NCBI GenBank assembly: GCA_017548165.1
Contig: JAFYMW010000059.1
Coordinates: 1 to 46,796 of the forward strand
Reading direction: 5' to 3'
DNA from: Bacteroidaceae bacterium
GTDB taxonomy: Bacteria > Bacteroidota > Bacteroidia > Bacteroidales > Bacteroidaceae
Length of the DNA: 46,796 nucleotides
The notes under the pieces are model-generated. The model did not search any database, was not told the DNA's origin, and saw only the letters and a list, made by a program, of their open reading frames with translations. Below are positions 24,141 through 33,071 of this stretch, in pieces (positions within the stretch are counted from its first letter, which is position 1; each line of letters opens with the position of its first letter). Position numbers and translations under genes: made by a program.

Positions 24141-24791
24141 TTATTGTTGCAGATATGGGTTGGAATCCACTTCTTGTCCTATAAAACTCTCTGGGCCATG
24201 GCCAGGCAGAATCTTTGTGTCGGGGGAGAGTGTGAAAAGTTTTTCTCTTATGCTGGATAGTTCTTGCTCGTAGTTTCCTCCGGGTAGGTCGGTTCTTCCT
24301 ATACTCATGTTGAACAATGTGTCTCCAGTGAGTACAATGCGAGCTTGGGGGATGTAGTAGCATAGACCGCCAGGTGTGTGGCCAGGTGTGTGTAGTATCT
24401 GTATAGCCACTTCTCCTAGTTTCAACATGGTGGTTTCTGTAAGAGTGGCATTTACTTCGGGTAATGAGTCGCTGATGTCTATTCTGAACCATTTCATGAC
24501 CATCTCTGGGGCGCTATTGTATACAGAAAGGTCATCCTTGTGACACATGGGCGTGATATCATATTCTTGTGATAAGAAACCCAGTCCGAGGCAGTGGTCG
24601 AAATGCATATGAGTCTGTAGGGCATACTTTAGCGAGATATTGTTGTCTCTGATAAAAGTTGCGATACTGTTGTTTTCGCCCTTGGACCATGTCCCGCAGT
24701 CTATGATAGCTCCTTCACGACTGATGTCGTCCCATATAATATAACAATTCTCCTCAATGGGGTTTACTACAAAGCGTTTATAACGAAACAT
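24141..24791 (-). CDS. MBL-fold metal-dependent hydrolase, GloB-like
   Basis: A 216-residue protein from the ATG at 24791 (MFRYKRFVVNP), which overlaps the end of rsmG by 14 bases; the longer frame to 24836 is unlikely. Metal ligands are visible: THMHFDH (His61, His63, Asp65, His66), HTPGHTPGG (His137), LTGDTLF (Asp157) and LPGHGPES (His198). This is the glyoxalase II-like branch, often annotated as hydroxyacylglutathione hydrolase, but it lacks the extra C-terminal glutathione-binding domain. The substrate is therefore open; a small thioester is the family expectation. It is the last gene of the fabI unit. Confidence 0.85.
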   Translation of the reverse strand: MFRYKRFVVNPIEENCYIIWDDISREGAIIDCGTWSKGENNSIATFIRDNNISLKYALQTHMHFDHCLGLGFLSQEYDITPMCHKDDLSVYNSAPEMVMKWFRIDISDSLPEVNATLTETTMLKLGEVAIQILHTPGHTPGGLCYYIPQARIVLTGDTLFNMSIGRTDLPGGNYEQELSSIREKLFTLSPDTKILPGHGPESFIGQEVDSNPYLQQ

Positions 24792-25398
24792 ATACAACTT
24801 TTTTTGTTTCAAAGAATTCTTCGTCAAAATAGTCACTGAGGTCGGTTATGAGGGTGTGCGACTTCATAGGCATTACCTCGTGTGCCAATTCTCCTCCCTT
24901 GAGGCATATAAGACCGTTGGGCATGGCATTCTTTGAATCTTTGTCTATATTCTTTCGGACAAGTTTCACCAAATCTGCCAATGGCATTACGGCTCGTGAC
25001 ACGACAAAGTCGTACTTTTCCTTCACATTTTCGGCACGTGCCCACTCTGTGGTAACATTGGTTAGTCCAAGGGCTGCTATCACCTCGTTGCATACGCGTA
25101 TTTTCTTTCCAATACTATCCACAAGATGAAACTTCACTTCGGGAAACATTATCGCCAAAGGGATACCTGGGAATCCGCCTCCTGTGCCTAAGTCCATGAC
25201 ACGTGAACCAGGTTTGAAACTTATCAATTGGGCAATTCCCAATGAGTGTAATATGTGATGCTCGTAAAGATTGTCGATATCCTTGCGCGAGATGACATTG
25301 ATTTTGGCATTCCATTCACGATACAAGGAATCCAGTGCAGCAAAGTGCTGGAGTTGTTGATCGGATAGATTATTAAAGTATTTTTTTATTATGTCCAT
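24778..25398 (-). CDS. rsmG: 16S rRNA (guanine527-N7)-methyltransferase RsmG
   Basis: A 206-residue SAM-dependent methyltransferase of expected length. Motif I is VMDLGTGGGFPGIPLA, the diagnostic RsmG text, preceded by LYREWNAKINVISRKD and HHILHSL. VVSRAV and the ICLKGGEL segment follow. It methylates G527 of 16S rRNA; loss of this enzyme elsewhere gives low-level streptomycin resistance. It lies 25 bases after the antiporter gene and overlaps the MBL hydrolase gene. Confidence 0.95.
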   Translation of the reverse strand: MDIIKKYFNNLSDQQLQHFAALDSLYREWNAKINVISRKDIDNLYEHHILHSLGIAQLISFKPGSRVMDLGTGGGFPGIPLAIMFPEVKFHLVDSIGKKIRVCNEVIAALGLTNVTTEWARAENVKEKYDFVVSRAVMPLADLVKLVRKNIDKDSKNAMPNGLICLKGGELAHEVMPMKSHTLITDLSDYFDEEFFETKKVVYVSL

Positions 25399-25423
25399 GT
25401 TTCTTGTCGTGTGTTATTCGGTC

Positions 25424-26569
25424 TTATTGTTGTGCTTTGCGAAAAGGTAGTCTAATCTCCTTCTTGTAAAGGATTATATTTACTAATGTTATGAATCCCA
25501 AAATGAATGGATAGAAAAGGTATGGGATGATTTCTAAAGGGTTTATGGCAGCCAGTCCAGCTGCTATCAGCAATTGTGCTCCCCATGGAATGATACCTTG
25601 AGCAAAGCACGACATTGTATCTAGAATAGATGCAGAACGTTTGGCTTCGATGCCATATCTAAAGGCAATGCTTCGTGCTACTGGCCCCACAGCCAGAATG
25701 GCAATAGTGTTGTTGGCTGTAAGCATGTCCACAGCAACTACGGCACCAGCTATGCTGAGTTCTGCACCACGGCGAGATGAAATGAGGCGTCCCATGTTCA
25801 TTATCAGCCAGTCAATAGCTCCGCGCTTGCGCAGTTGGTCTATGATAACCGCTGCAATAATAGTGACGATAATGAGGTCGTGCATCCCTAAAACACCATC
25901 TTGAGCAGAAGACCAAATGGTATCAATGGTAAGGGTGCCTTCATAAATACCAATTAACGATGCGGAAAGTATGCCCATTATCAGTACCCATATGACATTC
26001 ATGCCAGCCAGGGCAAGAATAAAGACTATTAAATAAGGTGTGATGTTTAGCAGATTGCCTATTTCTGGATTTGTTTGCGATTCTATTCCAAGTCCGAGAA
26101 ACAAGTAAGTTATTAAGGTGAGTATAGCTGCAGGAAGGGCTATGATAATGTTAGCCTTGAATTTATCCGACATGGCACATCCTTGGGTTTTGGTGGCCAT
26201 GATAGTGGTATCGGAGATGAAGGAAAGATTGTCTCCAAATAGACTGCCTCCGACAACCACAGCAGTGACCATAGGCAGACTGGCAGATGTGCTCGTGGCG
26301 ATGCCTACTGCTATAGGGGTGAGTGCTGCGATGGTGCCACAACTGGTTCCTATGCTTAAGGAAACTACACAAGCAGCTATGAACATACCCACCAAGATGA
26401 AGTTGCCAGGCAGTATAGACAATGTCATATTCACCACATTGTCCACGCACCCCATTTCTTTGGCAATAGCAGAGAATGCTCCGGCCAAAATGAATATCAA
26501 CAGCATAAGCATAATGCCTCCATGGTCCTCGGTCTTGCGTGGCGGAACTTTGTGGGAAGTTTCTTTCAT
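25424..26569 (-). CDS. NhaC-family Na+/H+ antiporter, apparently N-truncated
   Basis: A 381-residue inner-membrane protein with about nine to ten hydrophobic segments. SLSIGTSCGTIAALTPIAVG, VVVGGSLFGDNLSFISDTTI and AVDMLTANNTIAILAVGPVA are conserved NhaC-family stretches with the polar residues thought to line the ion path. Family members in Bacteroides, as I recall, are about 430-440 residues and begin with two extra membrane segments. Here the protein opens with a polar stretch (MKETSHKVPPRKTEDHGG) directly before what would be the third segment, and the 84 bases to fabI hold no missing part. Either a natural short form or a loss of about 55 residues. Probable role: sodium/proton or substrate/proton exchange. 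Confidence 0.75.
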   Translation of the reverse strand: MKETSHKVPPRKTEDHGGIMLMLLIFILAGAFSAIAKEMGCVDNVVNMTLSILPGNFILVGMFIAACVVSLSIGTSCGTIAALTPIAVGIATSTSASLPMVTAVVVGGSLFGDNLSFISDTTIMATKTQGCAMSDKFKANIIIALPAAILTLITYLFLGLGIESQTNPEIGNLLNITPYLIVFILALAGMNVIWVLIMGILSASLIGIYEGTLTIDTIWSSAQDGVLGMHDLIIVTIIAAVIIDQLRKRGAIDWLIMNMGRLISSRRGAELSIAGAVVAVDMLTANNTIAILAVGPVARSIAFRYGIEAKRSASILDTMSCFAQGIIPWGAQLLIAAGLAAINPLEIIPYLFYPFILGFITLVNIILYKKEIRLPFRKAQQ

Positions 26570-26653
26570 TGATGTATTGTTGTTTAAAACTTTCGTAGCG
26601 TTTTATTTAAATCACAATTGTGATGAGGCATGCCCAATATGTATGGTGCAGTT

Positions 26654-27511
26654 TTATCCGTAGATTATATTGCCGTCTTCATTCATATACTCTTCCAATC
26701 CTTTCTCATAAGTGGACATGGCGCGCAGGCTCATACCCATGCTGGAGAAACCACCATCGTGGAAAAGGTTTTGCATTGTTACCTTACGGGTGAGGTCTGA
26801 GAACATGACTATGCAGTAATCGGCACATTCTTCGGCGCTGGCATTTCCCAAAGGAGACATTCTGTTGGCAAAATCAAATAGTCTATCCATACCCTTGATG
26901 CCACTACCTGCAGTGGTCATTGTTGGTGATTGCGATATAGTGTTGATGCGCACATTGCGTTCGCGACCATATATATAGCCAAAACTACGTGCGATGGATT
27001 CGAGCAATGCCTTGGCATCAGCCATATCGTTATAACCGAACATAGTACGTTGTGCAGCCATATAACTTAGTGCAATTATAGAACCATATTCTGCTATAGC
27101 ATCTTGCGACTTAGCCGCTTGAAGCATTTTGTGAAATGATAAGGCACTGATGTCCAACGTCTTGTTGTACATGTTGTAGTCAAGGGCGTCATATGTGCGT
27201 CCCTTGCGTACATTGGGCGACATGCCTATGGAATGCAAAACAAAGTCTATTTTGCCCCCAAGCACTTCCTGTGAGCGACGGAATACTTCATAAAGGTCCT
27301 CGTAGTTGGTGGCATCGGCAGGAATGACTTCGCAACCTAATTGTTGTGCCAGTTCGTTGGTTTGCCCCATGCGTATTGCAATGGCGGTGTTTGATAGTGT
27401 TATTGAAGCTCCTTCTTCAGCAGCCTTGACTGCAACCTTCCATGCAATGGACTGGTCGTTAAGCGCTCCGAAAATAATACCACGCTTTCCTTTTAATAAT
27501 CCGTAACTCAT
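26654..27511 (-). CDS. fabI: Enoyl-[acyl-carrier-protein] reductase FabI
   Basis: A 285-residue short-chain dehydrogenase. The N-terminus GLLKGKRGIIFGALNDQSIAW is the FabI cofactor motif. Active-site residues are Tyr150, then Tyr160-x6-Lys167 (YNDMADAK). SQSPTMTTAGSGI is the substrate-loop region. It performs the last reduction of each fatty-acid elongation cycle in the cytoplasm and is the triclosan target in many bacteria. It is the first gene of a unit with the antiporter, rsmG and MBL genes, behind a clear promoter. Confidence 0.95.
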   Translation of the reverse strand: MSYGLLKGKRGIIFGALNDQSIAWKVAVKAAEEGASITLSNTAIAIRMGQTNELAQQLGCEVIPADATNYEDLYEVFRRSQEVLGGKIDFVLHSIGMSPNVRKGRTYDALDYNMYNKTLDISALSFHKMLQAAKSQDAIAEYGSIIALSYMAAQRTMFGYNDMADAKALLESIARSFGYIYGRERNVRINTISQSPTMTTAGSGIKGMDRLFDFANRMSPLGNASAEECADYCIVMFSDLTRKVTMQNLFHDGGFSSMGMSLRAMSTYEKGLEEYMNEDGNIIYG

Positions 27512-27546
27512 ATTTGGAATGTTTAATTTGCATTGTTATTGCTCTA

Positions 27547-27578
27547 CAAAGATACATAGAAATGCCGATATACCCAAA
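27547..27578 (-). promoter_or_regulatory. Promoter of the fabI unit
   Basis: On the - strand: TTTG (27575-27578), 20 bases, TATCTTTG (27547-27554), a full consensus match. The predicted leader is about 29 bases. Confidence 0.8.
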
Positions 27579-27619
27579 AAACAGTTTATATTTTTGATTT
27601 AATGATGTTTAAAATGTTA

Positions 27620-27673
27620 AGCAAGAAAATAATAGCGCCAACCTGTTTTGAAAATTTTTGACAGATTGGCGCT
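27620..27673 (-). terminator. Terminator of glyA
   Basis: A 13-bp stem with one non-Watson-Crick position (27634-27646 with 27661-27673), followed on the - strand by ATTATTTTCTTGC. It lies 36 bases after the glyA stop and upstream of the fabI promoter. Confidence 0.75.
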
Positions 27674-27708
27674 CGAAATTTATGTGTGATATAATGCTCT
27701 TTCCTTTT

Positions 27709-28983
27709 TTACCATGCGAAAAGAGGATATTCTGCCATCATGGCATTTACTTCAGCACGAACAGCAGAGATGTTCTCTTCGTTTTCTGGGTCATTGAGCA
27801 CACGCTCTATGAGAGAGGCTATGATTGCCATCATATCTTCCTTGACACCACGTGTGGTAATTGCTGGTGTGCCAAGACGGATGCCAGAGGTCTGGAAGGC
27901 AGAACGGCTATCGAAGGGAACCATGTTCTTGTTTGCGGTAATGTCGGCAGCGACGAGAGCTTTCTCGGCAACCTTGCCAGTAAGGTCGGGGTACTTGGTG
28001 CGGAGATCAACAAGCATGGAGTGATTGTCGGTACCACCGCTTACGATGAAGAAACCACGTTTTTGCAATTCTTCGGCCAATACGGCAGCATTCTTTTTCA
28101 CCTGTGTGGCATACTCCTTGAATTTGGGCTCGAGAGCTTCGCCAAATGCAACAGCCTTGGCAGCGATGACGTGTTCCAATGGACCACCTTGAGTACCAGG
28201 GAATACAGCACTGTTCAAGAGTGCAGACATCATCTTTATTTCGCCCTTTGGAGTGGTCTTACCCCAGGGATTGGGGAAATCTTTGCCCATTAGGATAATA
28301 CCACCACGAGGACCACGAAGTGTCTTGTGTGTGGTAGAAGTGACGATGTGTGCATACTTGACGGGATTTTCTAATAAACCAGCAGCAATGAGACCAGCAG
28401 GGTGTGCCATGTCAATCATTAGCAGAGCTCCTACCTTATCGGCAATTTCGCGCATACGACGATAGTCCCACTCACGACTATAGGCAGAACCACCACCCAC
28501 GATGAGCTTGGGTTTGTGCTCAAGAGCCAGTTGTTCCATTTCGTCATAGTCTACACGACCAGTCTCTTTGTTGAGATTGTATCCTACAGGCTTATAGTTG
28601 ATGCCAGAGGTGTTTACGGCAGAACCATGGGAGAGATGGCCACCGTGATCGAGATTGAGACCCATAAATGTGTCGCCAACATTAAGACATGCCAAAAATA
28701 CCGCAGCATTGGCTTGTGCGCCAGAGTGGGGTTGCACATTGGCATATTCTGCATCAAAAAGTTTGCAAATGCGCTCTATAGCAAGTTCTTCTACCTTATC
28801 CACAACCTGACAACCGCCATAATAGCGCTTGCCTGGATAGCCTTCGGCATATTTGTTGGTAAGAACACTGCCCATAGCCTGCATTACCTGATCTGATACG
28901 AAATTTTCGCTAGCGATGAGTTCTATGCCACGCATCTGGCGGGAACGTTCATCGTTGATTAAGTCAAAGACAATCTTGTCCAT
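27709..28983 (-). CDS. glyA: Serine hydroxymethyltransferase GlyA
   Basis: A 424-residue PLP enzyme of normal length. [17 protein letters not shown] and [17 protein letters not shown] open the protein; the PLP lysine is Lys220 in [40 protein letters not shown] and [13 protein letters not shown] are further family blocks. It converts serine and tetrahydrofolate to glycine and methylene-tetrahydrofolate, the main one-carbon source. It is monocistronic, with a hairpin in its leader and a terminator behind it. Confidence 0.97.
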   Translation of the reverse strand: MDKIVFDLINDERSRQMRGIELIASENFVSDQVMQAMGSVLTNKYAEGYPGKRYYGGCQVVDKVEELAIERICKLFDAEYANVQPHSGAQANAAVFLACLNVGDTFMGLNLDHGGHLSHGSAVNTSGINYKPVGYNLNKETGRVDYDEMEQLALEHKPKLIVGGGSAYSREWDYRRMREIADKVGALLMIDMAHPAGLIAAGLLENPVKYAHIVTSTTHKTLRGPRGGIILMGKDFPNPWGKTTPKGEIKMMSALLNSAVFPGTQGGPLEHVIAAKAVAFGEALEPKFKEYATQVKKNAAVLAEELQKRGFFIVSGGTDNHSMLVDLRTKYPDLTGKVAEKALVAADITANKNMVPFDSRSAFQTSGIRLGTPAITTRGVKEDMMAIIASLIERVLNDPENEENISAVRAEVNAMMAEYPLFAW

Positions 28984-29020
28984 AGTATTTTAGTTATAAT
29001 TGTTATAATCCGTATTTTGC

Positions 29021-29044
29021 GCATGGTCACGCTATCGACCATGC
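29021..29044 (-). other. Stem-loop in the glyA leader
   Basis: An 8-bp perfect stem (gcatggtc with gaccatgc, loop acgctatc) within the predicted 70-base 5' leader of glyA. No T-run follows, so it is not a plain terminator. Possible leader-based control; no known riboswitch class was recognised. Confidence 0.5.
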
Positions 29045-29061
29045 TTTACTAACATGGAGCA

Positions 29062-29069
29062 CAAAAGTA
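29062..29069 (-). promoter_or_regulatory. Probable -7 element of glyA
   Basis: TACTTTTG on the - strand fits TAnnTTTG. No TTTG lies 19-21 bases upstream, so the promoter is incomplete by the consensus. Confidence 0.5.
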
Positions 29070-29175
29070 AGAAAAATTATTCTTACACGATAATTAAGTA
29101 GACGTTTTTTGTGTAAATAAATGTTTAAAATTAAAATCTTCTAATGTAGCAATGTCTTTTTAGGTTTAATTTTCG

Positions 29176-29183
29176 TACCTTTG
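29176..29183 (+). promoter_or_regulatory. Probable -7 element of pyrB
   Basis: TACCTTTG fits TAnnTTTG; the expected -33 TTTG is not clear. A start near 29190 leaves a leader of about 24 bases and rules out a start codon at 29181. Confidence 0.55.
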
Positions 29184-29213
29184 GCAAGAAATGATGTTAG
29201 GTCTAATAAAATC

Positions 29214-30158
29214 ATGAAGAATAGAAGTCTTGTGACCCTTGCTGGTCATTCCAGAGAGAAAATCGAGTATCTTATAAAGATGGCTCAGGAGTTTGAAAAG
29301 CACCCAAATCGCAGAATATTGGCTGGTAGGGTGGTGGCAACATTGTTTTTTGAGCCATCAACTCGTACCCGTCTTAGTTTTGAAACAGCCGCTAATCGTT
29401 TGGGAGCCCGAGTGATTGGTTTTGCAGATCCAAAGGTTACGAGTGGAACCAAAGGTGAGACACTGAAGGATACAATAATGATGGTGTCTAGTTATGCTGA
29501 TGTCATTGTTATGCGACATTATCTGGAAGGTGCTGCACTCTATGCCAGTGAGGTAGCACCTGTTCCTGTTGTGAACGCTGGTGACGGTGCTAATCAGCAT
29601 CCTTCTCAGACAATGCTTGACCTTTATACCATATACCAGACTCAGGGCACATTGGACAATTTGAACATATATATGGTAGGCGACCTTAAATATGGTCGAA
29701 CCGTGCATTCTCTTCTGATGGCCATGCGTCATTTTAATCCCACTTTTCATTTCATCGCTCCAGACGAGCTTGCGATGCCTTTGACCTACAAACGCTATTG
29801 CGATGAATATGGTATAAAATATATCGAACATCAGGATTTTGATGCCGATACAATTAGTGACGCCGACATCCTTTATATGACCCGAGTGCAAAAGGAACGA
29901 TTTGCCGATTTGGACGAATATGAGCGAGTAAAGGATCGTTACCTGTTGAAGAAGGATATGTTGTGTAAGGCCAAGGACAATATGAAGATTCTACATCCAT
30001 TACCACGTGTCAATGAAATAGAATATAGTATTGATGATACACAGTATGCGTATTATTTCCAACAGGCTCAAAATGGTCTGTATGCACGCCAGGCATTGAT
30101 TTGTGATGTTCTCGGTATCAGTCTTGAGGATGTCATCAATGATAATACTATAATGTAA
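29214..30158 (+). CDS. pyrB: Aspartate carbamoyltransferase catalytic subunit PyrB
   Basis: A 314-residue protein from the ATG at 29214 ([13 protein letters not shown]). Carbamoyl-phosphate binding motif [12 protein letters not shown] (Ser-Thr-Arg-Thr-Arg at 49-53), then [23 protein letters not shown] and [11 protein letters not shown]. It catalyses the first committed step of pyrimidine synthesis in the cytoplasm, forming carbamoyl aspartate. The regulatory subunit gene follows 45 bases later, indicating a class B (pyrB-pyrI) holoenzyme. Confidence 0.97.
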   Translation: MKNRSLVTLAGHSREKIEYLIKMAQEFEKHPNRRILAGRVVATLFFEPSTRTRLSFETAANRLGARVIGFADPKVTSGTKGETLKDTIMMVSSYADVIVMRHYLEGAALYASEVAPVPVVNAGDGANQHPSQTMLDLYTIYQTQGTLDNLNIYMVGDLKYGRTVHSLLMAMRHFNPTFHFIAPDELAMPLTYKRYCDEYGIKYIEHQDFDADTISDADILYMTRVQKERFADLDEYERVKDRYLLKKDMLCKAKDNMKILHPLPRVNEIEYSIDDTQYAYYFQQAQNGLYARQALICDVLGISLEDVINDNTIM

Positions 30159-30203
30159 TACCATCTACCGCATTCTTTATTTTACGAAAATCCATATCCC
30201 AAT

Positions 30204-30668
30204 ATGAACAAGAAGGAAATGATGGTCGCCGCCATAGAGAACGGCACCGTGTTGGATCACATACCCAGCGAAAGACTATTTGATGTAGTTCGTATGTTGC
30301 ATTTGGAGAATATGCCCAATGCAATAACCATTGGTTTCAACCTTAAGAGTGCCGTAATGGGCAGTAAGAGTATTATCAAAATAGCAGATAAATATTTTAC
30401 TGATGAGGAACTCGACCAATTGTCGGTGGTGGCTCCAAATATTACAATGTGTGTTATTAAGGACTATGAAATAATAGAAAAACGACCTGTAGTGATGCCT
30501 GATGAACTTGTAGGTTTAGTGCGCTGTCCAAATTCAAAGTGCATCACTAATAATGAGCCTATGCAGACACGCTTCAGACTTGTGACTCCTGGTGCTCATG
30601 CACTTAGATGTAGCTATTGCAACAAGGATGTTGAATTGGGTGATGTTTGCATCGTAGAAAATGTTTAA
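30204..30668 (+). CDS. pyrI: Aspartate carbamoyltransferase regulatory subunit PyrI
   Basis: A 154-residue protein of standard length. The N-terminal allosteric domain has GTVLDHIPSERLFDVVRML, the nucleotide effector site. The C-terminal zinc domain has Cys108 and Cys113 (RCPNSKC) and Cys136 and Cys139 (CSYC). It binds PyrB trimers and gives feedback control by CTP and activation by ATP. Partner gene pyrB is directly upstream. Confidence 0.96.
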   Translation: MNKKEMMVAAIENGTVLDHIPSERLFDVVRMLHLENMPNAITIGFNLKSAVMGSKSIIKIADKYFTDEELDQLSVVAPNITMCVIKDYEIIEKRPVVMPDELVGLVRCPNSKCITNNEPMQTRFRLVTPGAHALRCSYCNKDVELGDVCIVENV

Positions 30669-30724
30669 ATCAGACGAGCGTAGTAGTCCTGTAATTAACC
30701 AAATTTATATTATATAAGGTATAT

Positions 30725-33046
30725 ATGAGAAAAGCGATATTCATTTTGCTGTGGATACTGCTAATTAGTGGGGTTGCTGGCATAGGCTGGGTATTTTGGT
30801 CCATAAACGAAGGCAAAATTGGTTATATGCCTGACATGGAACAGATGTCAAACCCTGTGGATAAGTTTGCAAGTCAGATAATCACTAGCGATGGTGAATT
30901 GATGGGAACTTATAGTTATGGCAGTAATAATCGTATTTTTACTGACTATGATTCCATAGCTCCATCATTGATACAAGCCTTGGTGGCCACAGAAGATGAA
31001 CGCTTTTATGAACATGCTGGTATAGATTTTAAAGCTCTGTTTCGTGCAGTCATCAAGAGAGGTGTGTTGCGTCAGAAAAGTGCTGGCGGTGGTTCTACCA
31101 TAACTCAGCAGTTGGCAAAGCAACTCTATAGTGAGCGTGCCAATACCACACGTGAACGTCTCTTTCAGAAGCCAATAGAGTGGATGATAGCTTTAAGATT
31201 GGAAAAGCACTATACGAAGAAAGAGATACTTACCATGTATCTCAACTATTTTGATTTTCTGCATAATGCCGTGGGTATTAAGACGGCTTCGCGTACATAT
31301 TTCAGTAAGGAACCAAGTGAATTGTCAATAGAGGAGGCTGCTACTCTAGTGGGAATGTGTAAGAATCCTTCATATTTCAATCCTGTTCGTAGACCAGATA
31401 GAACAAAGAACAGAAGAAATACGGTTCTTGGACAGATGGTTCGTTCTGGATATCTCGATCAGGCGGATGCTGACAGCCTAATGCAACTTCCTCTTGAGTT
31501 GAATTTTAGAAGGTCAGACCATAAAACAGGTATGGCAATGTACGTGCGAGAGCGTTTGCGCCGTATGTTAATGGCTAAAGAACCTAAAAAGGAGGACTAT
31601 CAGTCATGGCAAATGCAGAGTTATTACGAAGATTCTGTAGCATGGGCAGATGATCCTGTTTATGGTTGGTGTAATAAGAATGTAAACAAAGAAGGACGTC
31701 ACTACAATCTATACACCGATGGACTGAAGATATATAGTACTATAGATAGTCGTATGCAACGCTATGCCGAGCAGAGCATGCGTGAGCATGTTGTTGGATA
31801 CCTTCAACCTGCTTTTGATAAAGAACAGAAGAATAATCCTCGCAGACCATATTTCAAAGGATTGCCTGCAGATAGGGTAAAAGATGATTTGGAACGTGCC
31901 AAGAGGCAGAGTGCCAGATATGTTACTATGAAGGCGGCAGGTGTTCCCATCAAACAGATAGAAGAGTCGTTCAATATACCTATAGAGATGACTGTGTATT
32001 CTTCAAAGGGCGAAGTGGATACAGTGATGACTCCTCTGGATTCTTTGAAATATTACAAGGGGTTTCTGCATTCAGGTTTTGTATGTATGGATACAGAATT
32101 TGGTGATGTCAAAGCATATGTGGGTGATATAGATTATTCTCATTTCCGCTATGACATGGCAGGTCAAGCCAGAAGACAAGTGGGTTCAACAATCAAACCA
32201 TTTCTTTACGCTTTAGCCATGGAAAGTGGTTATAGTCCTTATGATCTCGCACCCAATGTGGAAGTAACTTACCAGGTAGGTGATAAGGAATGGACTCCGA
32301 GAAATGCCAGTAGAAACAGGTATGGTGAGGAGGTGACACTGAAATGGGGATTGGCTCAGTCCAATAATTGGATTTCTGCATGGCTCATGAATCAGTTGAG
32401 TCCAGAATTGTTGGTAAGTCTTATTCACGAGTTTGGTGTACTTAACCAGGAGATTGAACCAGCGATGTCATTATGCTTGGGTGCATGCGAAATCAGTGTT
32501 CTGGAGATGGTTAGTGCATATACAGGATTTGCTAAGGAAGGTATGCGCCGCACACCTCGCTTTATTACTAAGATAGAGGATTCTGATGGAAATGTTCTTG
32601 CTACATTTGTTCCTCAAATTCGTCATGTCATCAGTCGCGATGCTGCATGGAAGATGGTAGAACTGATGCGTGGTGTTATGGATGGAGGTACAGGTTCAAG
32701 AATGCGTTTTAAGTATAACATCAAGTCTCCTATGGCTGGTAAAACGGGTACTACCAACGACAATTCTGATGGTTGGTTTGTTGGCTATACTCCCAGTCTC
32801 TCTTTTGGTGCTTGGGTGGGAGGAGACGAGCGTGATGTCCATTTCTCTTCTATGAATTATGGTCAGGGAGCTGCTTCTGCCTTGCCTGTAGTGGCTTTGT
32901 TCCTCAATAAAGTATATGGTGATCAAAGTTTACCTTATAGTATGGAGGAAAAATTCGAGATTCCACAAGAGATTGCTTCTGCTTGGCTTGACGCAGAGAG
33001 TGATGTGGAAGAGGTAACAGAAGAGGAAGAAGTAATGAATCCATAG
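30725..33046 (+). CDS. Class A penicillin-binding protein (PBP1A type)
   Basis: A 773-residue bifunctional cell-wall enzyme anchored by one N-terminal membrane segment (about 4-27). The GT51 glycosyltransferase has its catalytic Glu in ATEDERFYEHAGIDF (Glu90-Glu92 region) and GGGSTITQQLAKQLY. The transpeptidase has the serine motif STIK (Ser488, Lys491), SNN at 546 and KTGT at 673. It polymerises and cross-links peptidoglycan in the periplasm. The C-terminus is an acidic tail (EEVTEEEEVMNP). It lies 56 bases after pyrI and 25 bases before the GH92 gene, so transcription may continue through all of them. Confidence 0.95.
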   Translation: MRKAIFILLWILLISGVAGIGWVFWSINEGKIGYMPDMEQMSNPVDKFASQIITSDGELMGTYSYGSNNRIFTDYDSIAPSLIQALVATEDERFYEHAGIDFKALFRAVIKRGVLRQKSAGGGSTITQQLAKQLYSERANTTRERLFQKPIEWMIALRLEKHYTKKEILTMYLNYFDFLHNAVGIKTASRTYFSKEPSELSIEEAATLVGMCKNPSYFNPVRRPDRTKNRRNTVLGQMVRSGYLDQADADSLMQLPLELNFRRSDHKTGMAMYVRERLRRMLMAKEPKKEDYQSWQMQSYYEDSVAWADDPVYGWCNKNVNKEGRHYNLYTDGLKIYSTIDSRMQRYAEQSMREHVVGYLQPAFDKEQKNNPRRPYFKGLPADRVKDDLERAKRQSARYVTMKAAGVPIKQIEESFNIPIEMTVYSSKGEVDTVMTPLDSLKYYKGFLHSGFVCMDTEFGDVKAYVGDIDYSHFRYDMAGQARRQVGSTIKPFLYALAMESGYSPYDLAPNVEVTYQVGDKEWTPRNASRNRYGEEVTLKWGLAQSNNWISAWLMNQLSPELLVSLIHEFGVLNQEIEPAMSLCLGACEISVLEMVSAYTGFAKEGMRRTPRFITKIEDSDGNVLATFVPQIRHVISRDAAWKMVELMRGVMDGGTGSRMRFKYNIKSPMAGKTGTTNDNSDGWFVGYTPSLSFGAWVGGDERDVHFSSMNYGQGAASALPVVALFLNKVYGDQSLPYSMEEKFEIPQEIASAWLDAESDVEEVTEEEEVMNP

Positions 33047-33071
33047 AAACGGAATAATATTTGCCAAGCAG

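Noticed and set aside
29181-29183. TTG as the pyrB start
   Set aside because: It lies inside the TACCTTTG promoter element; ATG at 29214 gives the normal PyrB N-terminus.
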